Below are positions 1 through 5,747 of a DNA stretch of 10,005 bases, piece by piece (position 1 is the stretch's first letter; each line of letters begins with the position of its first letter). The stretch is taken from positions 1 through 10,005 of the forward strand of contig URKL01000048.1 in assembly GCA_900548485.1 (NCBI GenBank). The letters are read 5' to 3'. The position numbers were made by a program, and so were the translations under genes. Origin of the DNA: an uncultured Succinatimonas sp. GTDB lineage: Bacteria; Pseudomonadota; Gammaproteobacteria; Enterobacterales; Succinivibrionaceae. Under the pieces are notes generated by a model, which did not search any database, was not told where the DNA came from, and saw only the letters and a list, made by a program, of their open reading frames with translations.

Positions 1-54
1 GTGGCTTTCATCCTGATTCAAATTTTTGTGCAACAGGGGATGTTTTTTAGCCAC
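1..54. other. Imperfect inverted repeat / possible hairpin at the window edge
   Basis: GTGGCT (1-6) pairs perfectly with AGCCAC (49-54), and inside it CATCC (9-13) pairs with GGATG (38-42), giving an interrupted stem of about 11 bp. A T-rich run (61-66) follows a few bases later. It could be the terminator of a gene to the left or a structured leader of the dehydratase gene. The window begins inside or at the edge of it, so the full structure cannot be judged. Confidence 0.35.
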
Positions 55-100
55 ATATATTTTTTTATCTTGCTTAAAAAGTATTGGAGCAATAGTCATT

Positions 101-1864
101 ATGAAAAAGTTAAGATCTCAAGAATGGTTCGATAATAATGAGCGCATTGATTTGACTGCTCTTTATCTTGAGAGATTTATGAATTATGGCATTACTGCTA
201 AAGAGCTTAGAAGTGGTCGTCCAATTATTGGTATTGCCCAAAGCGGTAGTGATTTAAATCCTTGTAATCGCGTTCATCTTGAATTAGCCAAGAGGATCCG
301 TGATGGTATTAGAGATGCAGGTGGAATTCCTTTGGAGTTTCCAACCCATCCTCTGTTTGAAAACTGTAAAAGACCAACAGCTGCTTTAGATAGAAATCTT
401 GCCTATTTATCTTTAGTTGAGATTTTATATGGTTATCCTATCGATGGTGTGGTTTTAACCACAGGCTGTGATAAAACCACTCCTTCAGCAATTATGGCAG
501 CCATTACTATGGATATTCCAGCAATTGCTATCAATGGTGGACCAATGCTTGATGGTCATTGGGAAAATCAACTTGTAGGCTCTGGTACTGTTATTTGGCA
601 ATCTCGCCGTAAATATGCTGCAGGAGAGATTACTAAAGATCAATTCTTTGATAGAGCTATGAGTTCTGCTCCATCTGTAGGTCACTGTAATACTATGGGA
701 ACCGCTTCAACTATGAATTGTATGGCTGAAGTTTTAGGTCTAGCATTACCTGGTAGCGCTATTATTCCTGCAGCCTACAGAGAACGTTCACAGATGGCTT
801 ATTATACAGGTCTTAGAATTGTGGACATGGTAAAAGAAGATCTCTGTCCATCAAAAATCTTAACTAAAAAATCATTCTTAAATGCTATTAGAGTAAATTC
901 AGCTCTTGGCGGCTCTACTAATGCGCAACCACATTTAGATGCAATGGCTCGTCATGCTGGTATCGAACTTACATCTCAAGACTGGATTGATAACTCTTAC
1001 CATATTCCACTTTTGACTAATGTTCAGCCATCAGGAAAATATCTCTGCGAATCTTTCTATAGAGCAGGAGGTGTCCCTGCGGTTATGCATGAACTTTTGG
1101 TTAACGATAAACTCTTTAAAGATGAGATTACTGTTACAGGTAAGACTGTTGAAGAAAACATCAAAGATTGTGTTACAACTGACAGAGATGTTATCTATGC
1201 TTATGATAAACCTATTAAGGAAGACGCAGGCTTTGTAGTTCTTTCAGGTAACTTATTTGACTTTGCAATTATGAAAACTTCTGTTATTTCAGAAGATTTC
1301 TCTAAGCGTTATTTGCAAAATCCTGGTGAGGAGGGGATTTTTAGAGCCAAAGCTATAGTTTTTGATGGCTCTGAGGATTATCATGAACGTATTGAAGATC
1401 CAACATTAAACATTGATGAAAATTGTATCTTAGTAATGCGAGGTACAGGTCCTGTAGGTTGGCCTGGAGCTGCTGAAGTAGTAAATATGCAACCTCCGGC
1501 ATATTTAATCAAAAAGGGTATTGAGAGTTTACCGACTTTAGGTGATGGTAGACAATCAGGAACCTCTGACAGTCCTTCTATTTTGCATGCATCCCCTGAA
1601 AGTGCTGTAGGCGGAGGATTAGCTTTATTACGTAATGGAGACATTATTGAGGTAAATCTTAATAAGAATAGTTGCAATGTGCTTTTATCTGATGAAGAGC
1701 TTACGCAACGCCGTAAAGAAATGAAAATTGAAGTCGTAGAAGCTAAAACTCCTTGGCAGGAAATTTATCGTAATACAGTTACTCAATTAAATTCTGGAGC
1801 GGTAATCGAAAGTGCTTTAAAATTTAAGCAAATTGCAAAAGAACCTCCTCGTTATAATCACTAA
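101..1864 (+). CDS. IlvD/Edd-family sugar-acid dehydratase (arabonate/xylonate dehydratase-like)
   Basis: This 587-residue enzyme is expected to dehydrate an aldonic acid (a pentonate or related sugar acid) to a 2-keto-3-deoxy acid in the cytoplasm, using a [2Fe-2S] cluster and Mg2+. Three cluster cysteines are visible: C55 (NPCNR), C123 (TGCDK) and C196 (GHCNT). Their spacing matches what I recall for Rhizobium L-arabinonate dehydratase. D124, the carbamylatable K125, E87 and E459 fit its metal-ligand positions, and S486 in GRQSGTS fits the catalytic serine. The ATG at 101 was chosen because the family starts with a KLRSQ-W-F type sequence and GGAG lies at 86-89; the open frame extends back to 26 but encodes nothing family-like there. 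The family also contains dihydroxy-acid dehydratase (IlvD) and 6-phosphogluconate dehydratase (Edd). The [11 protein letters not shown] and [13 protein letters not shown] segments favour the pentonate branch. The exact substrate is not decided by sequence. An IclR gene lies downstream on the same strand. Confidence 0.93.
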   Translation: MKKLRSQEWFDNNERIDLTALYLERFMNYGITAKELRSGRPIIGIAQSGSDLNPCNRVHLELAKRIRDGIRDAGGIPLEFPTHPLFENCKRPTAALDRNLAYLSLVEILYGYPIDGVVLTTGCDKTTPSAIMAAITMDIPAIAINGGPMLDGHWENQLVGSGTVIWQSRRKYAAGEITKDQFFDRAMSSAPSVGHCNTMGTASTMNCMAEVLGLALPGSAIIPAAYRERSQMAYYTGLRIVDMVKEDLCPSKILTKKSFLNAIRVNSALGGSTNAQPHLDAMARHAGIELTSQDWIDNSYHIPLLTNVQPSGKYLCESFYRAGGVPAVMHELLVNDKLFKDEITVTGKTVEENIKDCVTTDRDVIYAYDKPIKEDAGFVVLSGNLFDFAIMKTSVISEDFSKRYLQNPGEEGIFRAKAIVFDGSEDYHERIEDPTLNIDENCILVMRGTGPVGWPGAAEVVNMQPPAYLIKKGIESLPTLGDGRQSGTSDSPSILHASPESAVGGGLALLRNGDIIEVNLNKNSCNVLLSDEELTQRRKEMKIEVVEAKTPWQEIYRNTVTQLNSGAVIESALKFKQIAKEPPRYNH

Positions 1865-1888
1865 AGCTTAAGTACAGAGGGGAAAATA

Positions 1889-1915
1889 AAGTACGACTCT
1901 TTTAGAGTCGTACTT
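1889..1915. terminator. Perfect 12-bp hairpin downstream of the dehydratase gene
   Basis: The arms at 1889-1900 and 1904-1915 are perfect complements with a TTT centre, starting 24 bp after the dehydratase stop. On the plus strand no T-run follows (AGAAAAGG). On the minus strand the hairpin is followed by TTTATTTT, so by the classical rule it would work better for leftward transcription. It probably marks the 3' end of the dehydratase mRNA (termination or exonuclease protection). It may also stop leftward transcripts coming through the IclR region. Confidence 0.6.
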
Positions 1916-1957
1916 AGAAAAGGTAAAATAGCCTTAATTAAGCAACTTTTATTAGAA

Positions 1958-1990
1958 TTGCTTGGATTTTAAATTAAAACAATACTAACT
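1958..1990 (+). promoter_or_regulatory. Candidate IclR-gene promoter with an AT palindrome
   Basis: TTGCTT (1958-1963) and AATACT (1981-1986) sit 17 bp apart as weak -35/-10 elements. Between them is a perfect 13-bp palindrome, TTTTAA-A-TTAAAA (1967-1979). IclR regulators commonly bind palindromes near their own promoters, so this could be an autoregulatory operator. The region is so AT-rich that both signals could arise by chance. Confidence 0.25.
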
Positions 1991-2006
1991 TTTAGTCAGC
2001 CTCTTT

Positions 2007-2756
2007 ATGATTAAAACATCGACTCCAGCTATAGATAAAAGCGTAGCTATACTAGATTACTTATCTGATAATATCGCAGGTGTAACTTTTACAGAGTTAT
2101 ACACAAATTTAAATTTACCCAAAAGTTCTACTTTTTTGTTAATTAAAAGTCTTTTAGCCCATGGTTTAATTCGCCAACAAGGAGAGTTATATTTCCTATC
2201 TTTACGTTTAAGTAAATGGGGAAAAAAAGCGATAGATTGTTTTAATATCAAAGAAATTGCTTACCCGATCTTACGCGATCTTACTAATAAAACAGGGCTT
2301 ACAAGTCATTTGGGTGTTCTCACAGACAACTATCCATCATATTTAGTAAAAGTTGAAAGCCCATTTGCAATCATTGTAAATAGTTATGTTGGAAAGCAAC
2401 TACCTCTAAATAGTACGGCTCTAGGCAAGGTATTCTTATCTTATATTGATGAAAAAACACGAGAGCATCTTTTAGAAACCTTAGGACCTTTTCAAAAATA
2501 TACAGAGAAAACTATCACTGATATAGATGTTTTACGTAAAAGCTTGGATAAGGTTAAAGAGCATGGTTTTGCCATAGACAATGAAGAAGACTGTGAAGGT
2601 GTAATTTGTTTAGCGGCACCAGTTTTAGATAGAAACAACAATATTGTTGCAGCTGTTAGTATCTCTGGAGTATTGCAACAATACGCCAAAAAACCTATTG
2701 AGGAACAGGTGATCTTCTTAAAGGAAGCTACTGAAAAGCTAAGCAGTATGATTTAA
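2007..2756 (+). CDS. IclR-family transcriptional regulator
   Basis: A 249-residue IclR-family DNA-binding protein of usual family length. Residues about 5-65 form the winged helix-turn-helix, with the recognition helix around LNLPKSSTFLLIKSL. Residues about 80-249 form the GAF-like effector domain, with the family signatures GKQLPLNSTALGK (129-141) and C-E-G-V-I-C-L-A-A-P-V (196-206). IclR proteins usually sense a small metabolite such as a sugar acid or aromatic acid. The preceding sugar-acid dehydratase gene makes control of that pathway the natural guess. The ATG at 2007 is the only reasonable start because an in-frame stop (TAG, 1992-1994) lies just upstream. No Shine-Dalgarno sequence precedes it (CAGCCTCTTT), so translation is probably weak or comes from a short-leader or leaderless mRNA. 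It follows the dehydratase gene after 142 bp containing a hairpin, so it is likely transcribed separately. Confidence 0.92.
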   Translation: MIKTSTPAIDKSVAILDYLSDNIAGVTFTELYTNLNLPKSSTFLLIKSLLAHGLIRQQGELYFLSLRLSKWGKKAIDCFNIKEIAYPILRDLTNKTGLTSHLGVLTDNYPSYLVKVESPFAIIVNSYVGKQLPLNSTALGKVFLSYIDEKTREHLLETLGPFQKYTEKTITDIDVLRKSLDKVKEHGFAIDNEEDCEGVICLAAPVLDRNNNIVAAVSISGVLQQYAKKPIEEQVIFLKEATEKLSSMI

Positions 2757-2760
2757 TTGA

Positions 2761-3201
2761 TTAAAATAGCTGAGAAATTTCTTTTGTTACTTTGTTTACA
2801 GCTCCTTCGAGATCGCTAGCTTTATCAATACCTAGACCATAAGCTCCATAACAAGAGGCTATAGGGAGTCCTGTACTGTAATCAACGAAATTAACACTTA
2901 TCTTTGTATAATCGCTATCTTGACTTGCTGAAAATCTAGCTTCTAACAACTGCTTTTTTTCTGTTTCGGTTAAAGCAGAGATTTCTTTATCGCCAATTAC
3001 ATTTAATCTCGTAGAAGCTAATGAATCATAAATTTTAACTTCAAGAGCCATAAGCTCAGCATTACCTGAATACGACATCACATATGGTAATACTACATAA
3101 TTGTATTTATTTAAATCTGCATGTTTGGATATAGTTGAATTACTACTACATCCAGAAATCAAAAAAAATATAAATACAAAAAAAGAAAAAAAATAACGCA
3201 T
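2761..3201 (-). CDS. Small lipoprotein of unknown function
   Basis: A 146-residue protein whose very hydrophobic N-terminus ends in a lipobox, L-I-S-G-C (C18). It should be lipidated and anchored in the envelope, and the SS after the cysteine does not suggest inner-membrane retention. The rest is a small mixed alpha/beta domain: a K-Y-N-Y-V-V-L-P strand near 32-40, a charged helical middle, and a C-terminal part with a cysteine (SCYGAYGLG, near 116-125) and a helix. This layout vaguely recalls small envelope lipoproteins with a CsgG/LpoB-type fold, but I do not recognise the family and assign no function. The start is supported by AAGGA on the minus strand (plus-strand 3208-3212) six bases before the ATG. 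It ends 4 bp from the convergent IclR stop, with no terminator between them. Its own upstream region is separate from the hydrolase promoter region. Confidence 0.8.
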   Translation of the reverse strand: MRYFFSFFVFIFFLISGCSSNSTISKHADLNKYNYVVLPYVMSYSGNAELMALEVKIYDSLASTRLNVIGDKEISALTETEKKQLLEARFSASQDSDYTKISVNFVDYSTGLPIASCYGAYGLGIDKASDLEGAVNKVTKEISQLF

Positions 3202-3258
3202 AAAAAATCCTTATAAGCATTTAACTATCAGAATAGACAATTCGCAAAATCTATCTTT

Positions 3259-3286
3259 ATAATAAAGAAATTTATTAGATAGTAAA
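3259..3286 (-). promoter_or_regulatory. Candidate promoter of the small lipoprotein gene
   Basis: Read on the minus strand, TTTACT (plus-strand 3281-3286) and TATTAT (plus-strand 3259-3264) form -35 and -10 elements with 16-bp spacing, about 58 bp upstream of the start codon. The match is 4/6 and 5/6 to the sigma70 consensus in an AT-rich background. Confidence 0.35.
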
Positions 3287-3412
3287 TGCATATGAACAGT
3301 ATATAAAGCTTTTTTGCTGGGTTTTGAGAGAGTGAACGAAAACCGAGAAAACCATTTAAGTCCACTCCTAAACCCCTATTTCCTATTCATTTTTTTTAAA
3401 TGTTAATTAACT

Positions 3413-3447
3413 ATTTGATTTTACACGATCAAATCTGGTTATTTGAT
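3413..3447. repeat. Three ATTTGAT elements (two direct, one inverted)
   Basis: ATTTGAT occurs at 3413-3419 and 3441-3447 and, inverted as ATCAAAT, at 3428-3434, at spacings of about 13-15 bp. The group lies just upstream of the TATAAT at 3455-3460. Such a pattern could be a regulator-binding cluster, or 3413-3434 could form a 7-bp hairpin. AT-rich sequence makes chance occurrence quite possible. Confidence 0.35.
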
Positions 3448-3466
3448 AACACCATATAATTTTTCA

Positions 3467-3474
3467 TATACCAG
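3467..3474 (+). promoter_or_regulatory. Candidate LysR half-site TATACCAG upstream of the hydrolase gene
   Basis: This octamer is identical to 5664-5671 in the LysR/flavodoxin intergenic region, where it is part of the dyad TATACCAGTATA. Here the second half is not conserved (CGAT follows). It lies about 130 bp upstream of the hydrolase start codon, and would be near -75 relative to the weak promoter at 3515-3543. It is listed as a possible shared operator only. Confidence 0.3.
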
Positions 3475-3475
3475 C

Positions 3476-3507
3476 GATGCATAAATTTTATAGATGCTTA
3501 TAAATTT
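3476..3507 (+). repeat. Imperfect direct repeat GATGC-ATAAATTT
   Basis: GATGCATAAATTT (3476-3488) recurs as GATGCTTATAAATTT (3493-3507), differing by a two-base insertion. The copies are immediately downstream of the TATACCAG octamer in the hydrolase upstream region. They may be a tandem regulator site or a small local duplication. Confidence 0.4.
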
Positions 3508-3602
3508 AAAATATTTGTTAAACATTAAATACAAACATAAAGTTACCTTATAAATCGGGTTAATAAATAACAAAGCATTTGTAACAAAATAGGTAGGTAT
3601 AA

Positions 3603-4658
3603 ATGAAAAAGATCATACCAACAGCAATTATGACAACTTTTCTGCTAAGCGCATGTACTTCAACAGATAATATCGAGGTTCTTACTGGGGTTAACGATCA
3701 AAAAATTAGTGTTACAACAGCATGGGATAAAGTTTTTGCTGAAGATTTATCTGTGACACATAAAAAAGTAGTTTTTCATAACAGATATGGAATAAATCTG
3801 GTTGGAGATCTATATATACCTAAAAATGTTTCCGGAAAATTACCGGCCGTTGCTATCTCAGGTCCTTATGGAGCAGTTAAAGAGCAAGTTTCTGGATTTT
3901 ATGCTCAAAAACTCGCTTCGTATGGTTTTATAACATTAGCTTTTGACCCTTCTTATACAGGAGAGAGTGGTGGATTACCAAGAGATATTTCATCTTCTGA
4001 TATAAATACAGAAGACTTTATGGCTGCTGTTGATTATCTATTAAATAGAGAAGATATAGATGGAGATAAAGTCTCTATTGTTGGTATTTGTGGATTTGGT
4101 GGTTTTGCATTAAATGCTGCAACCATGGATACAAGATTAAAATCTGTTGTAACTGTTACTATGTATGACATGACAAGAGTTACAAAATACGGATATTTTG
4201 ATAAACAAACGGCTGATGAACGCTTTAATTTACTTAAATCATTAAACGCTCAAAGAACTGAAGACTATAAAAATAACTCATATAAAAAAATAGGTGGTGT
4301 CCCTGAACAAATTGATGAGTCAACTCCTCAATTTGTAGTTGATTACCATAATTTTTATAAAGAAAAACAAGGATATCATGAAAGATCTGTTGGTTCTAAT
4401 GATGGTTTTACTACCACATCATCAATCGATTTAATTGGCATGCCAATTCTTAATAATATTAATGAAATCAAAACCCCTGTACTTATGGTTCATGGGGAAA
4501 AAGCTCACTCTAGATATTTTAGTGAAGATATTTTTAAGCAATTAACGTCAAATAAGCAGTTACTAATTGTTAAAGATGCAAATCATACAGATTTATATTA
4601 CAAAGAAAATATAATTCCCTTTGATGAAATAGCTAATTTTATAAAAACTAATATGTAA
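3603..4658 (+). CDS. Lipoprotein alpha/beta hydrolase, dienelactone-hydrolase-like
   Basis: A 351-residue alpha/beta hydrolase predicted to be lipid-anchored: the signal peptide ends in the lipobox L-L-S-A-C (C18). The mature part has the fold's order of elements: N-terminal strands with DLYIPKN (69-75), an ISGPYG oxyanion-type loop (85-90), the nucleophile elbow VGICGFGG (160-167) and a C-terminal ANHTDLY (326-332) carrying the likely catalytic H328. The elbow has C163 where most hydrolases have serine, as in dienelactone hydrolases (GxCxGG). The residue two after it is Phe instead of the usual small residue. HGEKAHSRYFSED (297-309) is typical of the YcjY-like group and probably supplies the acid. 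The natural substrate is unknown; an ester, lactone or similar compound in the envelope is likely. AGGTAGGT (3591-3598) supports the start. The gene is a single transcription unit ending at a strong terminator, convergent with the LysR gene. Confidence 0.88.
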   Translation: MKKIIPTAIMTTFLLSACTSTDNIEVLTGVNDQKISVTTAWDKVFAEDLSVTHKKVVFHNRYGINLVGDLYIPKNVSGKLPAVAISGPYGAVKEQVSGFYAQKLASYGFITLAFDPSYTGESGGLPRDISSSDINTEDFMAAVDYLLNREDIDGDKVSIVGICGFGGFALNAATMDTRLKSVVTVTMYDMTRVTKYGYFDKQTADERFNLLKSLNAQRTEDYKNNSYKKIGGVPEQIDESTPQFVVDYHNFYKEKQGYHERSVGSNDGFTTTSSIDLIGMPILNNINEIKTPVLMVHGEKAHSRYFSEDIFKQLTSNKQLLIVKDANHTDLYYKENIIPFDEIANFIKTNM

Positions 4659-4694
4659 ATCTTACTTTTATCTAATTAGGATATTTACAAAATT

Positions 4695-4724
4695 TGTCAG
4701 AGAGAAAAACTCTGACATTTTTTT
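4695..4724 (+). terminator. Intrinsic terminator between the convergent hydrolase and LysR genes
   Basis: The stem TGTCAGAG (4695-4702) / CTCTGACA (4710-4717) has a 7-base loop and is followed directly by seven T (4718-4724). It starts 36 bp after the hydrolase stop. On the minus strand the same hairpin is followed by AAATTTTG, so it may also stop the LysR transcript, though less well. Confidence 0.88.
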
Positions 4725-4773
4725 AATATTTAGGATTGCACTATTTTTAATAACGCTATAGAAAAAACGTAAA

Positions 4774-5646
4774 TTATTTTTTATAACAAAGTCTTAAATA
4801 ATTAATAAAATCATCTAATACATTAGATACATGTATTTGTTTTTTAAAAATAATTGAGCTTGTTGTGCATGAGGCAAAAGATAAAGGTTTATAAATAACT
4901 CCTTGAGGCAAAGGTCTTTGTTTAAAGGAATTGATTGTTATGGCATAACCAAAACCTTTTTGTACAAGAATCGAAGCATTTGAAGATAAAGACGAGGTAG
5001 AAATATTTATATTTTGAATTGAGGCTTTTTCGGTCAAATGATGAAAAATCTGTAGGCGCCGTGGAAAAATTACATTTGAATCAGAGAGCATATCTAAACT
5101 GATAGTATCAAATTTAGATAATGGATCATCATTGCGCATCAAAACCACAAAATCTTCTTGTTCTTGAAGATCAATTTTGTCATAAAAATCTGTATCTATA
5201 GGATTGATAACTAAAGCAAGATCTAAACTTCCACGTTCTAATTTGTATTTTATTAAATCAGCATTACCTGTAAAAATTTCAAAATTTACTTTTGTGTGTA
5301 ATTTTTGATAATCGGTAATATGTTGCGCTAATTTATCGAAAGCTTGTTGCTCGCCACAGCCAATGGCAATTCTGCCTTCAATATCTAAATTGTTATTTTT
5401 AATTTCATTTTTTGCTCTATTTGCTAAAGAGACTATTTCTTTAGCCCAAAGTTGTAATTTAATACCTTGTGAAGTTAGTTTAAGTCCATCTTTAGTTCGA
5501 AAAAACAGTTGTGTATCAAGCTCTTCTTCAAGTTTTTGGATTTGTCTTGTTAAAGCTGGTTGCGAAATATATACGATGTTTGAGGCTTTATTAATTGATT
5601 GCTCTTGAGCAATGACTAAAAAATATTTAAGAGCTTTAATATCCAT
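4774..5646 (-). CDS. LysR-family transcriptional regulator
   Basis: A 290-residue LysR-type regulator of normal length. Residues 1-60 form the winged helix-turn-helix (SINKASNIVYISQPALTR at 17-34 is the classic recognition segment), followed by a linker helix and a periplasmic-binding-protein-like effector domain from about residue 91. The segments IGCGEQ (95-100), TGNAD (126-130) and L-E-R-G-S-L-D-L-A-L (136-145) resemble LysR proteins I associate with flavodoxin and aldo/keto reductase genes in gut bacteria. C97 lies on the first strand of the effector domain; C260 and C287 are further cysteines, so redox sensing is possible but not shown. The gene is divergent from the flavodoxin series with 101 bp between start codons, the usual arrangement for a LysR regulator and its target. 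No Shine-Dalgarno sequence precedes the ATG. On the minus strand, TTGTTA (5691-5696) and TATACT (5670-5675) could form its promoter, overlapping the putative operator and allowing autoregulation. Confidence 0.93.
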   Translation of the reverse strand: MDIKALKYFLVIAQEQSINKASNIVYISQPALTRQIQKLEEELDTQLFFRTKDGLKLTSQGIKLQLWAKEIVSLANRAKNEIKNNNLDIEGRIAIGCGEQQAFDKLAQHITDYQKLHTKVNFEIFTGNADLIKYKLERGSLDLALVINPIDTDFYDKIDLQEQEDFVVLMRNDDPLSKFDTISLDMLSDSNVIFPRRLQIFHHLTEKASIQNINISTSSLSSNASILVQKGFGYAITINSFKQRPLPQGVIYKPLSFASCTTSSIIFKKQIHVSNVLDDFINYLRLCYKK

Positions 5647-5662
5647 AATAATAAAAAAATAG

Positions 5663-5710
5663 TTATACCAGTATATGTTTATTTAGCATTTAACAACATA
5701 TAAGTATACC
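5663..5710. promoter_or_regulatory. Candidate LysR operator region
   Basis: The dyad TATAC-CA-GTATA (5664-5675) fits the LysR T-N11-A rule when read from T5663 to A5675. A second related palindrome, GTATAC within AAGTATACC, lies at 5702-5710, so TATACC recurs 41 bp apart (about four helical turns). A longer inverted pair, TATATGTT (5672-5679) / AACATATA (5695-5702), links the two. Relative to the promoter at 5690-5718 the first site is near -55 and the second sits between -35 and -10. This matches the recognition-site plus activation-site layout of many LysR targets. Binding is inferred, not shown. Confidence 0.5.
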
Positions 5711-5718
5711 TCTATATT
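5690..5718 (+). promoter_or_regulatory. Promoter of the flavodoxin series
   Basis: TTAACA (5690-5695) and TATATT (5713-5718) match the sigma70 -35 and -10 consensus at 5/6 positions each, with the ideal 17-bp spacing. They lie about 30 bp upstream of the first flavodoxin start codon, which also has a strong GGAGGT ribosome-binding site at 5737-5742. This is the best promoter I can see in the window. Confidence 0.6.
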
Positions 5719-5747
5719 AAAAATAATAAAAAATATGGAGGTCTCAA

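Larger units (their letters stand above)
3202..3602. other. 401-bp gene-free region between divergent lipoprotein genes
   Basis: No convincing reading frame is present. The left edge holds the minus-strand lipoprotein promoter. The stretch at about 3315-3385 is richer in G+C than its surroundings; its GGTTTT (3320-3325) can pair with either of two AAAACC copies (3339-3344, 3348-3353), and GGGTTT (3319-3324) with AAACCC (3370-3375). After a T8 run near 3390-3397 the rest is very AT-rich. It carries three ATTTGAT-type elements, a perfect TATAAT (3455-3460) without a good -35, a TATACCAG octamer (3467-3474) and an imperfect direct repeat. A second weak promoter pair, TTGTTA (3515-3520) and TAAAGT (3538-3543) with 17-bp spacing, could also drive the hydrolase gene. 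A small RNA in the GC-richer island cannot be excluded. Confidence 0.6.

Noticed and set aside
26..100. An upstream extension of the dehydratase frame starting at 26
   Set aside because: The added residues do not resemble the family, and the ATG at 101 has GGAG in front of it and matches the usual N-terminus.
485..685. Short open frames antisense or out of frame inside the dehydratase, IclR and LysR genes (485-685, 1020-1238, 2057-2251, 2492-2689, 5363-5608)
   Set aside because: All are fully covered by well-supported genes in another frame and show no family features.
1381..1677. A 98-codon open frame antisense to the dehydratase
   Set aside because: It has no recognisable domain or ribosome-binding site, and the sense strand has strongly conserved motifs here; it is a shadow frame.
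1926..1942. TTAATTAA palindrome and nearby AT runs as an operator
   Set aside because: Too short and too likely by chance in this AT-rich DNA to report as a site.
3320..3353. The GGTTTT/AAAACC repeats considered as a CRISPR or tRNA-like remnant
   Set aside because: There are no regular repeats with spacers, no cloverleaf and no T-loop sequence; only a few short pairings.
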